Below are positions 26,127 through 35,514 of a stretch of 64,000 nucleotides of DNA, in pieces; within the stretch, counting starts at the first letter, position 1; the number at the start of each line of letters is the position of its first letter. The DNA is taken from NCBI RefSeq assembly GCF_021441885.1, contig NZ_CP090438.1, positions 310,001 to 374,000 on the forward strand, given 5' to 3'. Both the position numbers and the translations under genes were made by a program. The notes beneath the pieces are model-generated. The model ran no database searches. It was given only the letters and a program-made list of their open reading frames with translations, and was not told the origin of the DNA. This stretch comes from Vibrio maritimus (GTDB taxonomy: Bacteria; Pseudomonadota; Gammaproteobacteria; Enterobacterales; Vibrionaceae).

Positions 26127-26582
26127 TTAGGATTCTGAATGCTGAATCTCAATGGTTTGTAGCTGATAGCCCGCTTGACGGTAAATTTTATACCTTTCTC
26201 GCGCAACTTGCTTAGCTTTTTCTTCGCAAGGGACGAAGTCTACCACTTGACCAAAGGAGTTCGCAAAGGTTGCGTGACTATTGGCCATATTTATTACCAA
26301 TTGACGGTTCCAACTGGGTTTAAGCCCCTCAAAACCAATTTCAACAGGTGTGCCATTCTTTGGTCCTTCCCCCACTAAATTGTGGGCAATAAATTGCTCT
26401 GGGGAAGCTTGCCAAAAGAACTCCGCTACCGCTTCCGCATGCTGCCTGTCGGTGCAATTGATATAGAGTTTGGCACCTTGCCCTACGAAGTGACGAGTGA
26501 GAAAGTGCGCATAGGCAAACCAGCCTCGCTCTGTCGCTTGCTCAGAGTTTTCACCAATAATGTAGAACGTTGCCGTATTCAT
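26127..26582 (-). CDS. holC: DNA polymerase III chi subunit
   Basis: Chi pairs with psi (HolD) in the clamp-loader complex and links it to SSB on the lagging strand. The N-terminus MNTATFYIIGE and the FYII...A..L......G....I.C.D..HA pattern are characteristic, and the middle segment NLVGEGPKNGTPVEIGF is conserved. ATG 26582 was chosen to match the family; a frame to 26621 would add 13 residues that run into the pepA terminator region. The result is 151 residues, near the usual 147. It lies between pepA and valS. Confidence 0.9.
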   Translation of the reverse strand: MNTATFYIIGENSEQATERGWFAYAHFLTRHFVGQGAKLYINCTDRQHAEAVAEFFWQASPEQFIAHNLVGEGPKNGTPVEIGFEGLKPSWNRQLVINMANSHATFANSFGQVVDFVPCEEKAKQVARERYKIYRQAGYQLQTIEIQHSES

Positions 26583-26624
26583 ATCGTTGCTTCTGTATAC
26601 CGAGGGTTTGCTGGTGCTCAAAAC

Positions 26625-26650
26625 TAAAAAAGGGCCTTGCGGCCCTTTTT
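26625..26650 (-). terminator. Terminator between pepA and holC
   Basis: GGGCC-TTGC-GGCCC is flanked by A on one side and T on the other. It sits 5 bases past the pepA stop, so holC-valS probably has its own promoter or depends on read-through. Confidence 0.85.
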
Positions 26651-26654
26651 ATGA

Positions 26655-28163
26655 TTACTCTTCAGTCTCTTGGCCACTGCGGTTAAGCAAGAATTGGACA
26701 AGTAGTGAGACTGGACGACCGGTAGAGCCTTTCGCTTTACCCGACTTCCATGCGGTACCAGCGATGTCTAGGTGAGCCCAGTGATACTTTTTCGCAAAGC
26801 GCGATAGGAAGCAGCCAGCAGTGATAGTACCGCCAGGGCGGCCGCCGATGTTTGCCATGTCTGCAAACGGGCTAGCGAGCTGTTCTTGGTACTCGTCAGC
26901 CATAGGTAGACGCCAAGCACGGTCACCTGCTTGCTCAGAAGCGTTAACGAGCTCGTGAGAAAGTGGGTTGTGGTTGGAAATAACACCGCTGATGTGGTGA
27001 CCCAGTGCGATAACACAAGCACCAGTTAGCGTAGCCACGTCAACAACACACTCTGGTTCGTAGCGCTCAACGTACGTTAGTGCATCACACAATACTAAGC
27101 GACCTTCCGCATCCGTGTTCAACACTTCAACCGTTTGGCCGGACATGGTTGTTAAGATGTCACCAGGGCGGTAAGCGTTACTACCAGGCATGTTTTCACA
27201 ACCAGCGAGTACCGCTACAACGTTAATTGGTAGGTTCAGCTTCGCTAGTGCTTTCATGGTACCGAATACAGAAGCTGCACCACACATGTCGTACTTCATC
27301 TCATCCATACCTTCACCCGGTTTTAGTGAGATACCGCCTGAGTCGAACGTTAGACCTTTACCAACAAGCACGATAGGTTTCGCGTCTGGATCTGGGTTGC
27401 CCTTATATTCCATTATGGACATCATAGATTCGTTCTTAGAGCCACGACCGACCGCTAGGTAAGAGGTCATACCCAGTTTTTCCATCTCTTGCTCACCGAT
27501 GATCTTAGTTGTCACGGTGTCATAGTCATCTGCAAGACGACGTGCTTGAGAGGCTAGATAAGCAGGGTTGGCAATGTTTGGTGGCATGTTGCCAAGGTCT
27601 TTTGACGCTTTCACACCAGATGAGATAGCAAGGCCGTGGGCGATCGCTTTTTCGCCTAGGTTTAGTTCACGGCGAGTTGGTACGTTGAATACTAACTTGC
27701 GCAGTGGACGACGAGTTTCTGGCTTGCTGCTCTTGAACTGGTCAAATGTGTAAAGACCATCTTTGGTTGCTTCAACGGCTTGACGCACTTTCCAGTACGT
27801 ATCGCGACCTTTAACGTGAAGTTCTGTCAGGAAGCACACCGCTTCCATTGAACCTGTTTCGTTCAGCGTGCTGATGGTTTTTTGGATAATTTCTTTGTAT
27901 TGGCGCTCGCCAAGCTCACGCTCTTTACCACAGCCTACGAGAAGAACACGCTCTGATAGTACTCCTGGTACTTGGTGAAGAAGAAGCATTTGGCCCGGTT
28001 TACCTTCAAGGTCACCACGGCGAAGCAGCGAGCTGATATAGCCATCACTGATTTTGTCCAGCTGCTCTGCAACTGGAGAGAGACGACGTGGCTCGAAAAC
28101 ACCAACGACAATGCACGCACTGCGTTGTTTCTCTGGACTGCCACTTTTTACACTAAACTCCAT
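26655..28163 (-). CDS. pepA: Leucyl aminopeptidase (M17 family)
   Basis: A cytosolic hexameric di-metal exopeptidase that removes N-terminal leucine and other residues. The E. coli protein also binds DNA in Xer recombination and carAB control. The signature NTDAEGRLVL is present. Metal-binding residues are seen in VLVGKGLTFDSGGISLKPG and in DMCGAASV. The C-terminal catalytic domain follows an N-terminal macro-like domain (about 1-170). The length of 502 is standard. It is divergent from lptF, as in E. coli. Confidence 0.97.
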   Translation of the reverse strand: MEFSVKSGSPEKQRSACIVVGVFEPRRLSPVAEQLDKISDGYISSLLRRGDLEGKPGQMLLLHQVPGVLSERVLLVGCGKERELGERQYKEIIQKTISTLNETGSMEAVCFLTELHVKGRDTYWKVRQAVEATKDGLYTFDQFKSSKPETRRPLRKLVFNVPTRRELNLGEKAIAHGLAISSGVKASKDLGNMPPNIANPAYLASQARRLADDYDTVTTKIIGEQEMEKLGMTSYLAVGRGSKNESMMSIMEYKGNPDPDAKPIVLVGKGLTFDSGGISLKPGEGMDEMKYDMCGAASVFGTMKALAKLNLPINVVAVLAGCENMPGSNAYRPGDILTTMSGQTVEVLNTDAEGRLVLCDALTYVERYEPECVVDVATLTGACVIALGHHISGVISNHNPLSHELVNASEQAGDRAWRLPMADEYQEQLASPFADMANIGGRPGGTITAGCFLSRFAKKYHWAHLDIAGTAWKSGKAKGSTGRPVSLLVQFLLNRSGQETEE

Positions 28164-28354
28164 GCGTACTCCTACATCCTAAAGACAAATAGAACTAAAT
28201 GTTAGATAATCGATTATTAGTGTTTGAAATTTATGTGCCAATTCGGCCTATAATCTAAAGATAAGAATCGATCAAAAAAGTAAAAAATAAAAGGTTTACC
28301 CGAAAACTATAGCGATTCAATCAAAAAAACAAGTTTTGTATAGGTGTTTTCACT

Positions 28355-29470
28355 GTGATTATTGTTAGATATTTGATCAGAGAAACAGTTAAGAGCCAGT
28401 TAGCCATCTTTTTCGTGCTCTTTCTCGTGTTTTTCAGTCGTCAATTTATCCAAGTGCTTGCTGACGCGTCAGATGGAAGTATTCCTGCTGGGCTCATCAT
28501 GACGTTAGCGGGCATCAGTATGCCAACCATGGGGCTTTTGATGTTCCCGTTGAGTATATACATAGGCATATTGGTAACTTTTGGGCGTCTATACGCTGAA
28601 AGTGAAATTACCGTTATGAATGCCACGGGCATTGGCAACAAATTCCTTATTCGTGCCGCCATGTATCTAGCGGTTATTACCACGACGTTGGCCGCTGTGA
28701 ACGCATTTTGGCTCGCGCCATGGACTCAAGAACAAGAAGTACAGATTCGTGAGAAGCTGGCGTCTGAAAACTCAGTTGAACTGCTGCAAACAGGCAGTTT
28801 TCAACGCACGCCAGACGGCTCTTCGGTCGTGTTCATTGATGATATTCGCAATCGCAAACTAGAAAATGTGTTTGTGGCACAGCTTAGCCCTCGTGATTCT
28901 GTATTACCGAGTGTGATTTCGGCGAAGTCGGGGGATGTGAAGGAGCTTAGTGATGGGCGACAGATCATCGCGCTATACGATGGCGTTCGCTACGAAGGCG
29001 TTCCCACTCGTTTGGAATACATGATTACCGACTTCTCGGAATACGAAGGGGTGATAGGCCAACGAGAAGTTCAGCAAAGAGGGCGTTCTTGGATGGCGAT
29101 ACCAACGCTCGACCTTATCAGTGATCCGACACCGAAAGCACAAGCTGAGCTGCACTGGAGGATTTCACTTGTGGTTTGTATCCCTCTGCTCACCATGCTG
29201 GTGGTGCCTTTATCTGCTGTGAATCCACGACAAAGCAAGTTTGCTAAAATGGGACCTGCGATCTTTGTTTATTTTGCGTATTTTATGGCAATCAGTGCGA
29301 TGAAGTCCGCGTTAGAAGATGGCGCATTTCCAACGTATATTGGTCTGTGGCCCGTCAACTTTGCCCTGTTGGTGGCAGCGATAGGCGTTAACACATGGGA
29401 TACCGTACCTGTCCGACGATTCAGAGAAAACTGGCGTCGTAAGCGGTTTAAGAAGCAAGAGGTAGCCTAA
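28355..29470 (+). CDS. lptF: LPS export ABC transporter permease LptF
   Basis: One of two inner-membrane permeases which, with LptB2 and LptC, extract LPS from the inner membrane. Four hydrophobic stretches are near the N-terminus and C-terminus (VKSQLAIFFVLFLVFFSRQF, ISMPTMGLLMFPLSIYIGIL, AAMYLAVITTTLAAVNAFWL, then three after residue 265). A periplasmic beta-jellyroll domain lies between. The YjgP/YjgQ family segment YAESEITVMNATGI is present. The start is GTG 28355. lptG follows after only 2 bases, so they are translationally coupled. The ATPase and LptA/C genes are in a separate cluster at 35.5-37.3 kb. Confidence 0.95.
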   Translation: MIIVRYLIRETVKSQLAIFFVLFLVFFSRQFIQVLADASDGSIPAGLIMTLAGISMPTMGLLMFPLSIYIGILVTFGRLYAESEITVMNATGIGNKFLIRAAMYLAVITTTLAAVNAFWLAPWTQEQEVQIREKLASENSVELLQTGSFQRTPDGSSVVFIDDIRNRKLENVFVAQLSPRDSVLPSVISAKSGDVKELSDGRQIIALYDGVRYEGVPTRLEYMITDFSEYEGVIGQREVQQRGRSWMAIPTLDLISDPTPKAQAELHWRISLVVCIPLLTMLVVPLSAVNPRQSKFAKMGPAIFVYFAYFMAISAMKSALEDGAFPTYIGLWPVNFALLVAAIGVNTWDTVPVRRFRENWRRKRFKKQEVA

Positions 29471-29472
29471 GC

Positions 29473-30543
29473 GTGTTTAGAATCTTAGACGTCTATGTTG
29501 GTCGCACTATTATCACCACCATTTTATTGGTGCTGTCGGTCTTTGTTGGTTTGTCAGCGGTGATTAAGTTTGTAGAGCAGTTGCGTGCGGTGGGTGAGGG
29601 CAGCTATGACATGTTGTCTGCTGTCTATTTTGTGTTGCTGAGTATGCCGCGTGATATTGAGCTGTTTTTCTCAATGGCCGCATTATTAGGCTCGCTGGTG
29701 GGCCTAGGTATGCTTGCGAGTAGCTCAGAGCTTGTGGTCATGCAGGCCGCTGGTATTTCAAAAGTCCGCATCGGATTCTCCGTACTGAAAACCGCTCTTC
29801 CCCTTATGCTTGTGGTGATGGCTCTCGGTGAATGGGGGGCGCCAACGACGCAGCAAATGGCTCGTGACTTAAGGCTTGAGGCGATATCGGGCGGCAGTAT
29901 TGTTTCAGTCCGCAACGGGGTTTGGGCTCGTGATGCCAATGACTTTATTTTTATTTCTAAGGTCGATGGGCAATCGATCGAAGGACTGAATTTATGGCGC
30001 TTCGATACCGATAAACATTTGACCACGACCATCTATGCCGACAGTGCCGATTACTTGGGTGACAACCTTTGGGAAATGCATGGCGTTCATGTGACTGACA
30101 TGGCGAATGATGTTGTGTTGAGTAAAGAGACCATGGAGACACAAGAGTGGCGCACGTCACTGGTACCCGACAAGTTGGCGATCGTTACAGTTGACCTTAA
30201 TGAGCTGCCTTTAAGTGGGTTGTGGGACTACACGCAATATTTGAAAGCGTCCGAGCAAGACGCTTCTCGTTATGAGCTCGCTTTCTGGCGTAAAGCGACG
30301 CAGCCAATTTCCGTTGCGGTTATGATGTTGATGGCACTGTCTTTTGTGTTTGGACCGCTTCGTAGCGTTACCATGGGGGCACGTATACTTTCGGGTGTTG
30401 TTGCTGGCTTTACCTTCTATATTTCTAGCGAGTTCTTTGGTCCCGTTAGCTTGGTTTATGGCATCTCACCACTGTTTGGTGCGTTAGGGCCAAGCTTAGT
30501 GTTCTTGACGATTGCATTGCTGTTATTGAGAAGAAAACTCTAG
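29473..30543 (+). CDS. lptG: LPS export ABC transporter permease LptG
   Basis: Partner of LptF in the LPS extraction complex. It has the family N-terminus FRILDVYVGRTIITTILLVLSVFVGLS (split by its TM helix), the coupling-helix segment SSSELVVMQAAGIS, a periplasmic domain, and three C-terminal TM segments ending in FLTIALLLLRRKL. The length of 356 is close to the E. coli 360. It starts with GTG 29473, two bases after lptF, and ends at a terminator shared with convergent mgtE. Confidence 0.95.
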   Translation: MFRILDVYVGRTIITTILLVLSVFVGLSAVIKFVEQLRAVGEGSYDMLSAVYFVLLSMPRDIELFFSMAALLGSLVGLGMLASSSELVVMQAAGISKVRIGFSVLKTALPLMLVVMALGEWGAPTTQQMARDLRLEAISGGSIVSVRNGVWARDANDFIFISKVDGQSIEGLNLWRFDTDKHLTTTIYADSADYLGDNLWEMHGVHVTDMANDVVLSKETMETQEWRTSLVPDKLAIVTVDLNELPLSGLWDYTQYLKASEQDASRYELAFWRKATQPISVAVMMLMALSFVFGPLRSVTMGARILSGVVAGFTFYISSEFFGPVSLVYGISPLFGALGPSLVFLTIALLLLRRKL

Positions 30544-30572
30544 CTACTCATCACTGTTTTAAATTCATTAAA

Positions 30573-30596
30573 AAAGGCTCCTTACGGAGCCTTTGT
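30573..30596. terminator. Bidirectional terminator lptG / mgtE
   Basis: AAAGGCTCC-TTAC-GGAGCCTTT, with further A to the left and a TTGTT tail to the right, between convergent genes. Confidence 0.85.
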
Positions 30597-30597
30597 T

Positions 30598-31956
30598 CTA
30601 ACTGATCATTATGGTCGCGAGACCAAGGAATACCGATAAACCGACAACATCTGTGATGGTCGTTAACGCCATCCCTCCGGCCAATGCAGGGTCAATGTTC
30701 ATTTTTTTCAGAAGAATTGGGATAGTTACACCTGCAACCCCTGCGACCAATAGGTTGGTCATCATTGCTGCAGAAATGATACCACCTAACATCCAATCGC
30801 CTTTCCAAGCAACAACGATACCACCAATAATCAGTGCCCACAGTATGCCGTTGAGAAAGCCGATAGCGGCTTCTTTTAGTAATAACTCTCTGCGGTTACT
30901 GTCACCAATGTGCCCGAGCGCCAATCCACGGATTACAAGTGCCACGGTTTGGTTACCGGCAACTCCACCCATTGAAGGCACGATCGTCATCAAGACGGCA
31001 ATGGCTGCCATTTGCTCTAGCGTTGCTTCAAACATATTTGAAACCGAGGCAGCAGCAAGTGCAGCGAGTACGTTAGCACCTAACCATACGCTGCGACGCC
31101 TTGCCGATTTGACCACTGGAGCAAAAGTGTCTTCATCATCATCCATACCCGCCATACTCATCATCGAGTGTTCTGCGTCTTCACGAATGATATCAACCAC
31201 GTCATCGATGGTGATACGACCGACGAGGTGATGTTCACTATCGACAACCGGTGCCGAGACCCAGTCACGACGTTCGAACAGCGATGCCACATCCGAGTCA
31301 CTGGTTTCGACGTGAATCGCTTCATCGGCATCGTCCATGACGTCACTAACTTTGATATCGGGCTGAGTGGTTAACAAAGTGGTCAAAGAAAGGTGACCAA
31401 TCAGCATATCGTCTTCGTCAATAACATAAAGCGCATCAGTGGCTTCTGGAAGCTCCCCTTTCATACGCAAGTAACGTAATACCACATCGACATCAACATC
31501 ACTACGAATGGTAATGAAGTCGGTATTCATGATACCGCCAGCGGTATCCTCGGGGTACGACAGTGCGGTTTCGACACGCAGTCGATCGACGGCATCCATC
31601 TGTGAAAGAACTTCGCGAGAGACATCGTCAGGAAGGCTACGTAGGACGTATGCAACGTCATCGGTATCCATGCCCTCAGTCGCTTCTGCAAGCTTCTCTG
31701 GTGCCATTTTAGAGACAAGGGCGTCTTTTACATCCTCGTTGAGTTCATCGAGGATTTCACCATAGTCTTCAGGATCGGTAAGTTGCCACAAAACCTCACG
31801 GCTTTTTCGTGGAGAGGCCTCTAAAAGGTGGGCAATATCTTCAGGCTCCATGTCCTGAAGTTGTCTACGAACGAATACGAAGCGACCATTTTCGAGCGCT
31901 TCAGTGACTTCTTGGAGGGTTTGGTGAGCTTGATCGAATTCTATTTGCTCTGCCAT
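30598..31956 (-). CDS. mgtE: Magnesium transporter MgtE
   Basis: A Mg2+-gated channel/transporter of the inner membrane. The order is the family one: an acidic N-terminal superhelical MgtE_N domain (about residues 20-130), a pair of CBS domains (about 140-260, with VDVDVVLRYLRMKGELPEATDALYVID and the RDWVSAPVVD segment), a plug helix, and five TM segments from about 285. The signature P.MGG..GNQT appears as PSMGGVAGNQTVA. The length of 452 is typical. The ATG has AGGGGG upstream. It is a single gene with no recognisable Mg2+ riboswitch in its short upstream gap. Confidence 0.95.
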   Translation of the reverse strand: MAEQIEFDQAHQTLQEVTEALENGRFVFVRRQLQDMEPEDIAHLLEASPRKSREVLWQLTDPEDYGEILDELNEDVKDALVSKMAPEKLAEATEGMDTDDVAYVLRSLPDDVSREVLSQMDAVDRLRVETALSYPEDTAGGIMNTDFITIRSDVDVDVVLRYLRMKGELPEATDALYVIDEDDMLIGHLSLTTLLTTQPDIKVSDVMDDADEAIHVETSDSDVASLFERRDWVSAPVVDSEHHLVGRITIDDVVDIIREDAEHSMMSMAGMDDDEDTFAPVVKSARRRSVWLGANVLAALAAASVSNMFEATLEQMAAIAVLMTIVPSMGGVAGNQTVALVIRGLALGHIGDSNRRELLLKEAAIGFLNGILWALIIGGIVVAWKGDWMLGGIISAAMMTNLLVAGVAGVTIPILLKKMNIDPALAGGMALTTITDVVGLSVFLGLATIMIS

Positions 31957-32080
31957 GGATGCCCCCTACACTCAACTGCTTTTTAATGTACTGAATATTA
32001 GCCTAATTCTGCTTGTTAATTAATAAGAAGTTATGAATGAGGAGAAAGTTTTTGTCAGGAGGGGGGGGAGTGTTTAGATA

Positions 32081-32356
32081 CTATTCATCTTCATCGAAGC
32101 GATGCTCAACTAGGTCGCATACCGCATTGAGCGCTTGCTCTGCTTGAGTGCCTGTCGCTTTAATGGTGATATTTTCACCTTGAGCCGACTCGAGCATCAG
32201 AAGACCCATGACGCTATCGGCCGTGGCTTCTTTCTGTTCGTGGTTACATATCGTCACTGTGGCATCAAAACTCTGCGCAAGTTCAACCAGTTTAACCGCT
32301 GCGCGGGCGTGTAGACCAAGACGGTTAAGAATAAGAACAGTGCGTGAGTGAGACAT
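32081..32356 (-). CDS. ptsO: Phosphocarrier protein NPr (HPr-like, nitrogen PTS)
   Basis: Carries phosphate from EI-Ntr (PtsP) to EIIA-Ntr (PtsN) in the regulatory nitrogen PTS. The active-site histidine is in RLGLHARAAVKLVE (H16), and the HPr serine region is seen as ADSVMGLLMLESAQG. At 91 residues it fits NPr. It is the last gene of the rpoN cluster and starts 8 bases after rapZ. Confidence 0.95.
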   Translation of the reverse strand: MSHSRTVLILNRLGLHARAAVKLVELAQSFDATVTICNHEQKEATADSVMGLLMLESAQGENITIKATGTQAEQALNAVCDLVEHRFDEDE

Positions 32357-32364
32357 GTAACTTC

Positions 32365-33222
32365 CTATTTGTTTTTTTCTAGCGAGGCGTGACGGATTTT
32401 GACTTTGTGCCCAAGCTGTTCGAAGTACTCACCAATTTGTTGAGTAATGTAGACTGAGCGATGCTTACCACCGGTGCAACCAATCGCAACCGTAAGGTAA
32501 CTGCGGTTGTTTTTTTCTAACAGAGGAAGCCAGCGCTCAACGAACCCTTGGATCTGTTGCTTTAGTTCGATGACGTCTGGATAAGATTCAAGGAAAGACT
32601 TAATCGGAGCGTCGAGCCCTGTCATTGGACGCAATTCTGGCTGCCAGTGTGGGTTAGGCAGAAAGCGCACATCAAACACATAATCAGCGTCGTTTGGCAT
32701 ACCGAACTTAAAGCCAAAAGACTGGAAGACCATGACCAGCTCTTTCTTCTCTCGACCTTCTAATTGAAAGCGTATGGTTTCACTTAAATCATGAATCGAC
32801 TGCTCACTTGAGTCGATAATGAAATCTGCTTGCTCTTTGATTGGGGCAAGGAGAGAGTGTTCTAGGTCGATAGCTTGTTCTAGAGACAGCTTGTCTTCTC
32901 TTTGTGAAAGCGGGTGAATTCGACGAGTTTCACTGTATCGAGTGAGTAGCACTGATTTGCTGGCATCCAAAAACAGCAGCTTTACATCATGCTTGAGACT
33001 AAGTTGGTCGAGTGTCAGTGATAGCTGAGCTAGATTCTTGGGTAAGTTTCGAATATCAATACTTACCGCGACACTTTGCTGAGTATCTTGCGTTGAATCG
33101 ACAAAAGGACCGAGAAGATCGACGGGAAGGTTGTCGACGCAGTAGTAGCCAGAGTCTTCTAACACACGAAGAGCGACACTTTTGCCAGCCCCTGAGTGTC
33201 CACTTACCACAACCAAACGCAT
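32365..33222 (-). CDS. rapZ: RNase adapter protein RapZ
   Basis: In enterobacteria it binds the sRNA GlmZ and guides RNase E to it, which sets GlmS level; it also has nucleotide-binding activity. Walker A GHSGAGKSVALRVLED (about 8-23) is present, as are the family DIRNLP and the C-terminal RNA-binding part with AIGCTGGKHRSVYI and RHASLEKNK. The length of 285 is normal. It lies between ptsN and ptsO, the usual order. Whether a GlmY/GlmZ pair exists in this organism cannot be judged from the window. Confidence 0.96.
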   Translation of the reverse strand: MRLVVVSGHSGAGKSVALRVLEDSGYYCVDNLPVDLLGPFVDSTQDTQQSVAVSIDIRNLPKNLAQLSLTLDQLSLKHDVKLLFLDASKSVLLTRYSETRRIHPLSQREDKLSLEQAIDLEHSLLAPIKEQADFIIDSSEQSIHDLSETIRFQLEGREKKELVMVFQSFGFKFGMPNDADYVFDVRFLPNPHWQPELRPMTGLDAPIKSFLESYPDVIELKQQIQGFVERWLPLLEKNNRSYLTVAIGCTGGKHRSVYITQQIGEYFEQLGHKVKIRHASLEKNK

Positions 33223-33240
33223 GTCAGCTTTCTTCCTTGA

Positions 33241-33687
33241 TTAGTGACTAACGATAATGTCGTAAAGCTCTTGGTCACTTTGAGCATTACGAAGTTGTTT
33301 TAACACGGCTTTGTCGTTAAGACGTTCAGCCATGCAAGAAAGTGTCTTTAGATGCTCTTTGCATTGAGCGTCTGGCACAAGCAGGGCGAACATAAGATCG
33401 ACCGGACGATTGTCAATGGCATCAAAGTCAACGGCATCTTGGCATTGCAACAATACGGCGACAGCTTTATCGCTGTCTTGCATACGAGCGTGAGGAATGG
33501 CGATTCCATTGCCGATACCGGTACTGCCCACTTTTTCGCGGCTGAGCATACACTCGAACAGTTCCGTTGAGTTTTGTCCGGTGTGCTCTGCGGCGATCTC
33601 ACTAATGATTTCTAGGGCGCGCTTTTTGCTCGTACAAGGGACTGCACTTTTGGTGCAGTCCAATGTTAATACTTCACTTATTTGCAT
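33241..33687 (-). CDS. ptsN: Nitrogen-regulatory PTS EIIA protein
   Basis: Terminal acceptor of the nitrogen PTS; in its phosphorylated or free form it regulates potassium transport and other targets. The phospho-histidine is in the GIGNGIAIPHARM motif (H73 by the pattern). The protein is a single EIIA domain of 148 residues. It starts one base after the hpf stop (TAA-A-ATG), which indicates tight translational coupling. Confidence 0.95.
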   Translation of the reverse strand: MQISEVLTLDCTKSAVPCTSKKRALEIISEIAAEHTGQNSTELFECMLSREKVGSTGIGNGIAIPHARMQDSDKAVAVLLQCQDAVDFDAIDNRPVDLMFALLVPDAQCKEHLKTLSCMAERLNDKAVLKQLRNAQSDQELYDIIVSH

Positions 33688-33688
33688 T

Positions 33689-33976
33689 TTAGTGATTACT
33701 TAATTTTTCTTTATGCTTATTCAGTTGTCTAGTTAGCTTATCTACTAACGAGTCAATCGCAGCATACATACTCTCGTCATTGGAGGCTGCGTGAATTTCA
33801 GCTTGATTTACGTGGAGCGTAGCTTCGGCGATCTGGTTTAGTTTTTCAACTTTTAAAACCACATGAATGTTATTTATATGCTCAAAAAAGCGCTCGAGCT
33901 TCTGAAATTTACTGTGAACGTAGTCTTGCATTGAATCAGTGAGATCAACATGGTGGCCTGTAATTTGAATTTGCAT
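33689..33976 (-). CDS. hpf: Ribosome hibernation promoting factor (short HPF)
   Basis: Binds the 30S decoding centre in stationary phase and helps form 100S dimers. The N-terminal ITGHHVDLTDSMQDYVHSKF and the later ASNDESMYAAIDSLVDKLTRQ match the family. It is 95 residues long, so it is the short form that works with RMF. The ATG has AAGGAAAG upstream. It lies directly downstream of rpoN. Confidence 0.96.
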   Translation of the reverse strand: MQIQITGHHVDLTDSMQDYVHSKFQKLERFFEHINNIHVVLKVEKLNQIAEATLHVNQAEIHAASNDESMYAAIDSLVDKLTRQLNKHKEKLSNH

Positions 33977-34001
33977 AGACTTTCCTTCTTAGTTAATGAC
34001 C

Positions 34002-35468
34002 TTAAAGTAGGCGTTTTCGCTGACTGGAAGGGGCGATGCCCAGAGATTCACGGTATTTCGCTATGGTTCGCCTAGCGACCTGAATTCCTTGGTCAGCGAG
34101 TTGAGCTGCGATTTTACTATCGCTCAATGGCTTGGCTGGGTTTTCCGCAGCAACAAGCTTCTTGATTAGGGCGCGGATGGCAGTTGATGAGCATTCGCCA
34201 CCGTTGTCGGTTGAGACATGGCTGGAGAAGAAATATTTGAGCTCAAAAATGCCTCGCGGAGTATGCATATATTTTTGTGTGGTGACACGAGATATGGTGG
34301 ACTCGTGCATGTCGACGGCAAGCGCGACGTCATTGAGCACCATAGGTTTCATGGCCTCTTCACCGTATTCAAAGAAGTCGTGTTGATGCTCTACAATGCA
34401 CTTCGCTACTTTGAGCAGCGTTTCATTGCGGCTCTCTAGGCTTTTGATTAGCCATTTGGCTTCTTGAAGATTTGAGCGAATATACTGGCTGTCCGCACTG
34501 TTACCAGTACCTAGCTGAGCATATTGTTGGTTCACTTTGAGCTTAGGTACGCTGTCAGGGTTAATCTGTACCACCCACTTTCCGCGGTCTTTAAACACGG
34601 ATACGTCAGGAACGACATATTCCGTTTCATCTGGGGTAATTTTGCTACCGGGTCTTGGGTCGAGCTGTTGAATCAGTTTTAGAACTTCGCGAAGCTCTGC
34701 TTCTTTAAGCTTGGTTTCTTTGATAACGAGTTTGTAATCTCGGTTACCCAACTGGTCAATGTGATGAGTGAGCACTAACTTGGCTTCAGCTAACCACGGT
34801 GTATCCTCAGGGAAGGTGGCAAGTTGTAGCAGTAGGCAGTCTTGAAGATTGAGCGACGCGATACCGAGTGGATCAAACTGCTGTATGCGTTTGCGAACCG
34901 CTTCGACTTCATCAAGCTCGACATCTTCAATATCGACACTCTCAAGAATGTCTTCACAGGATAGGGTGAGATATCCGTAGTCATCTACTGCGTCGATAAT
35001 AGCGAGTGCAATGGCACGATCGGTCTCAGAGAAAGGTGTTAAATCAAGCTGCCAGACGAGGTAGTCCTGCAGTGACTGTGTCGTCTCACCCTGATAGATC
35101 GGCATATCATCATCAACGGCGATACCTGTGTTACCTGTGTTGGCACTGTAGACGTCGTCCCAAGTGGTATCCATCTCGAGTTCATTGGAAATCTCTGATT
35201 TTTCAATCTGTTCAGAGCTGTCCTTGAGATCGGGCTCGCTAGCGACCTCTGCAGTAGTGCCCTCATCTTTGCTGTCTGAGCTCGCTTTCTCTTCGCTGTT
35301 CGATTCTTCGGAAGATTCTTCGACATCGAGAAGAGGATTTGAGTCCAGTGCCTCTTGGATCTCTTGCTGCAAATCGAGCGTGGACAACTGCAGCAAGCGA
35401 ATTGCTTGTTGCAACTGAGGCGTCATCGCTAACTGTTGACCTAGCTTGAGTTGTAATGAGGGTTTCAT
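34002..35468 (-). CDS. rpoN: RNA polymerase sigma-54 factor
   Basis: Directs RNA polymerase to -24/-12 promoters and needs bEBP activators; in vibrios it drives flagellar and nitrogen genes. Region I is MKPSLQLKLGQQLAMTPQLQ with Gln/Leu repeats. An acidic region II spans about residues 50-115. The C-terminal RpoN box reads ARRTIAKYRE (about 466-475). At 488 residues it is full length. It follows lptB by 46 bases and begins the regulatory half of the cluster. Confidence 0.98.
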   Translation of the reverse strand: MKPSLQLKLGQQLAMTPQLQQAIRLLQLSTLDLQQEIQEALDSNPLLDVEESSEESNSEEKASSDSKDEGTTAEVASEPDLKDSSEQIEKSEISNELEMDTTWDDVYSANTGNTGIAVDDDMPIYQGETTQSLQDYLVWQLDLTPFSETDRAIALAIIDAVDDYGYLTLSCEDILESVDIEDVELDEVEAVRKRIQQFDPLGIASLNLQDCLLLQLATFPEDTPWLAEAKLVLTHHIDQLGNRDYKLVIKETKLKEAELREVLKLIQQLDPRPGSKITPDETEYVVPDVSVFKDRGKWVVQINPDSVPKLKVNQQYAQLGTGNSADSQYIRSNLQEAKWLIKSLESRNETLLKVAKCIVEHQHDFFEYGEEAMKPMVLNDVALAVDMHESTISRVTTQKYMHTPRGIFELKYFFSSHVSTDNGGECSSTAIRALIKKLVAAENPAKPLSDSKIAAQLADQGIQVARRTIAKYRESLGIAPSSQRKRLL

Positions 35469-35514
35469 GCAGTGTTATGGGCCTATTATAAATATTGTAT
35501 CCGTGCCTATTAAA

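Noticed and set aside
30611..31231. A 206-codon frame opposite mgtE
   Set aside because: It is antisense to the conserved TM domain of MgtE; its composition is that of a shadow frame.
31957..32080. Mg2+ riboswitch in front of mgtE
   Set aside because: The mgtE upstream gap is only about 120 bases, shared with the end of ptsO, and shows no M-box or mgtA-like leader features.
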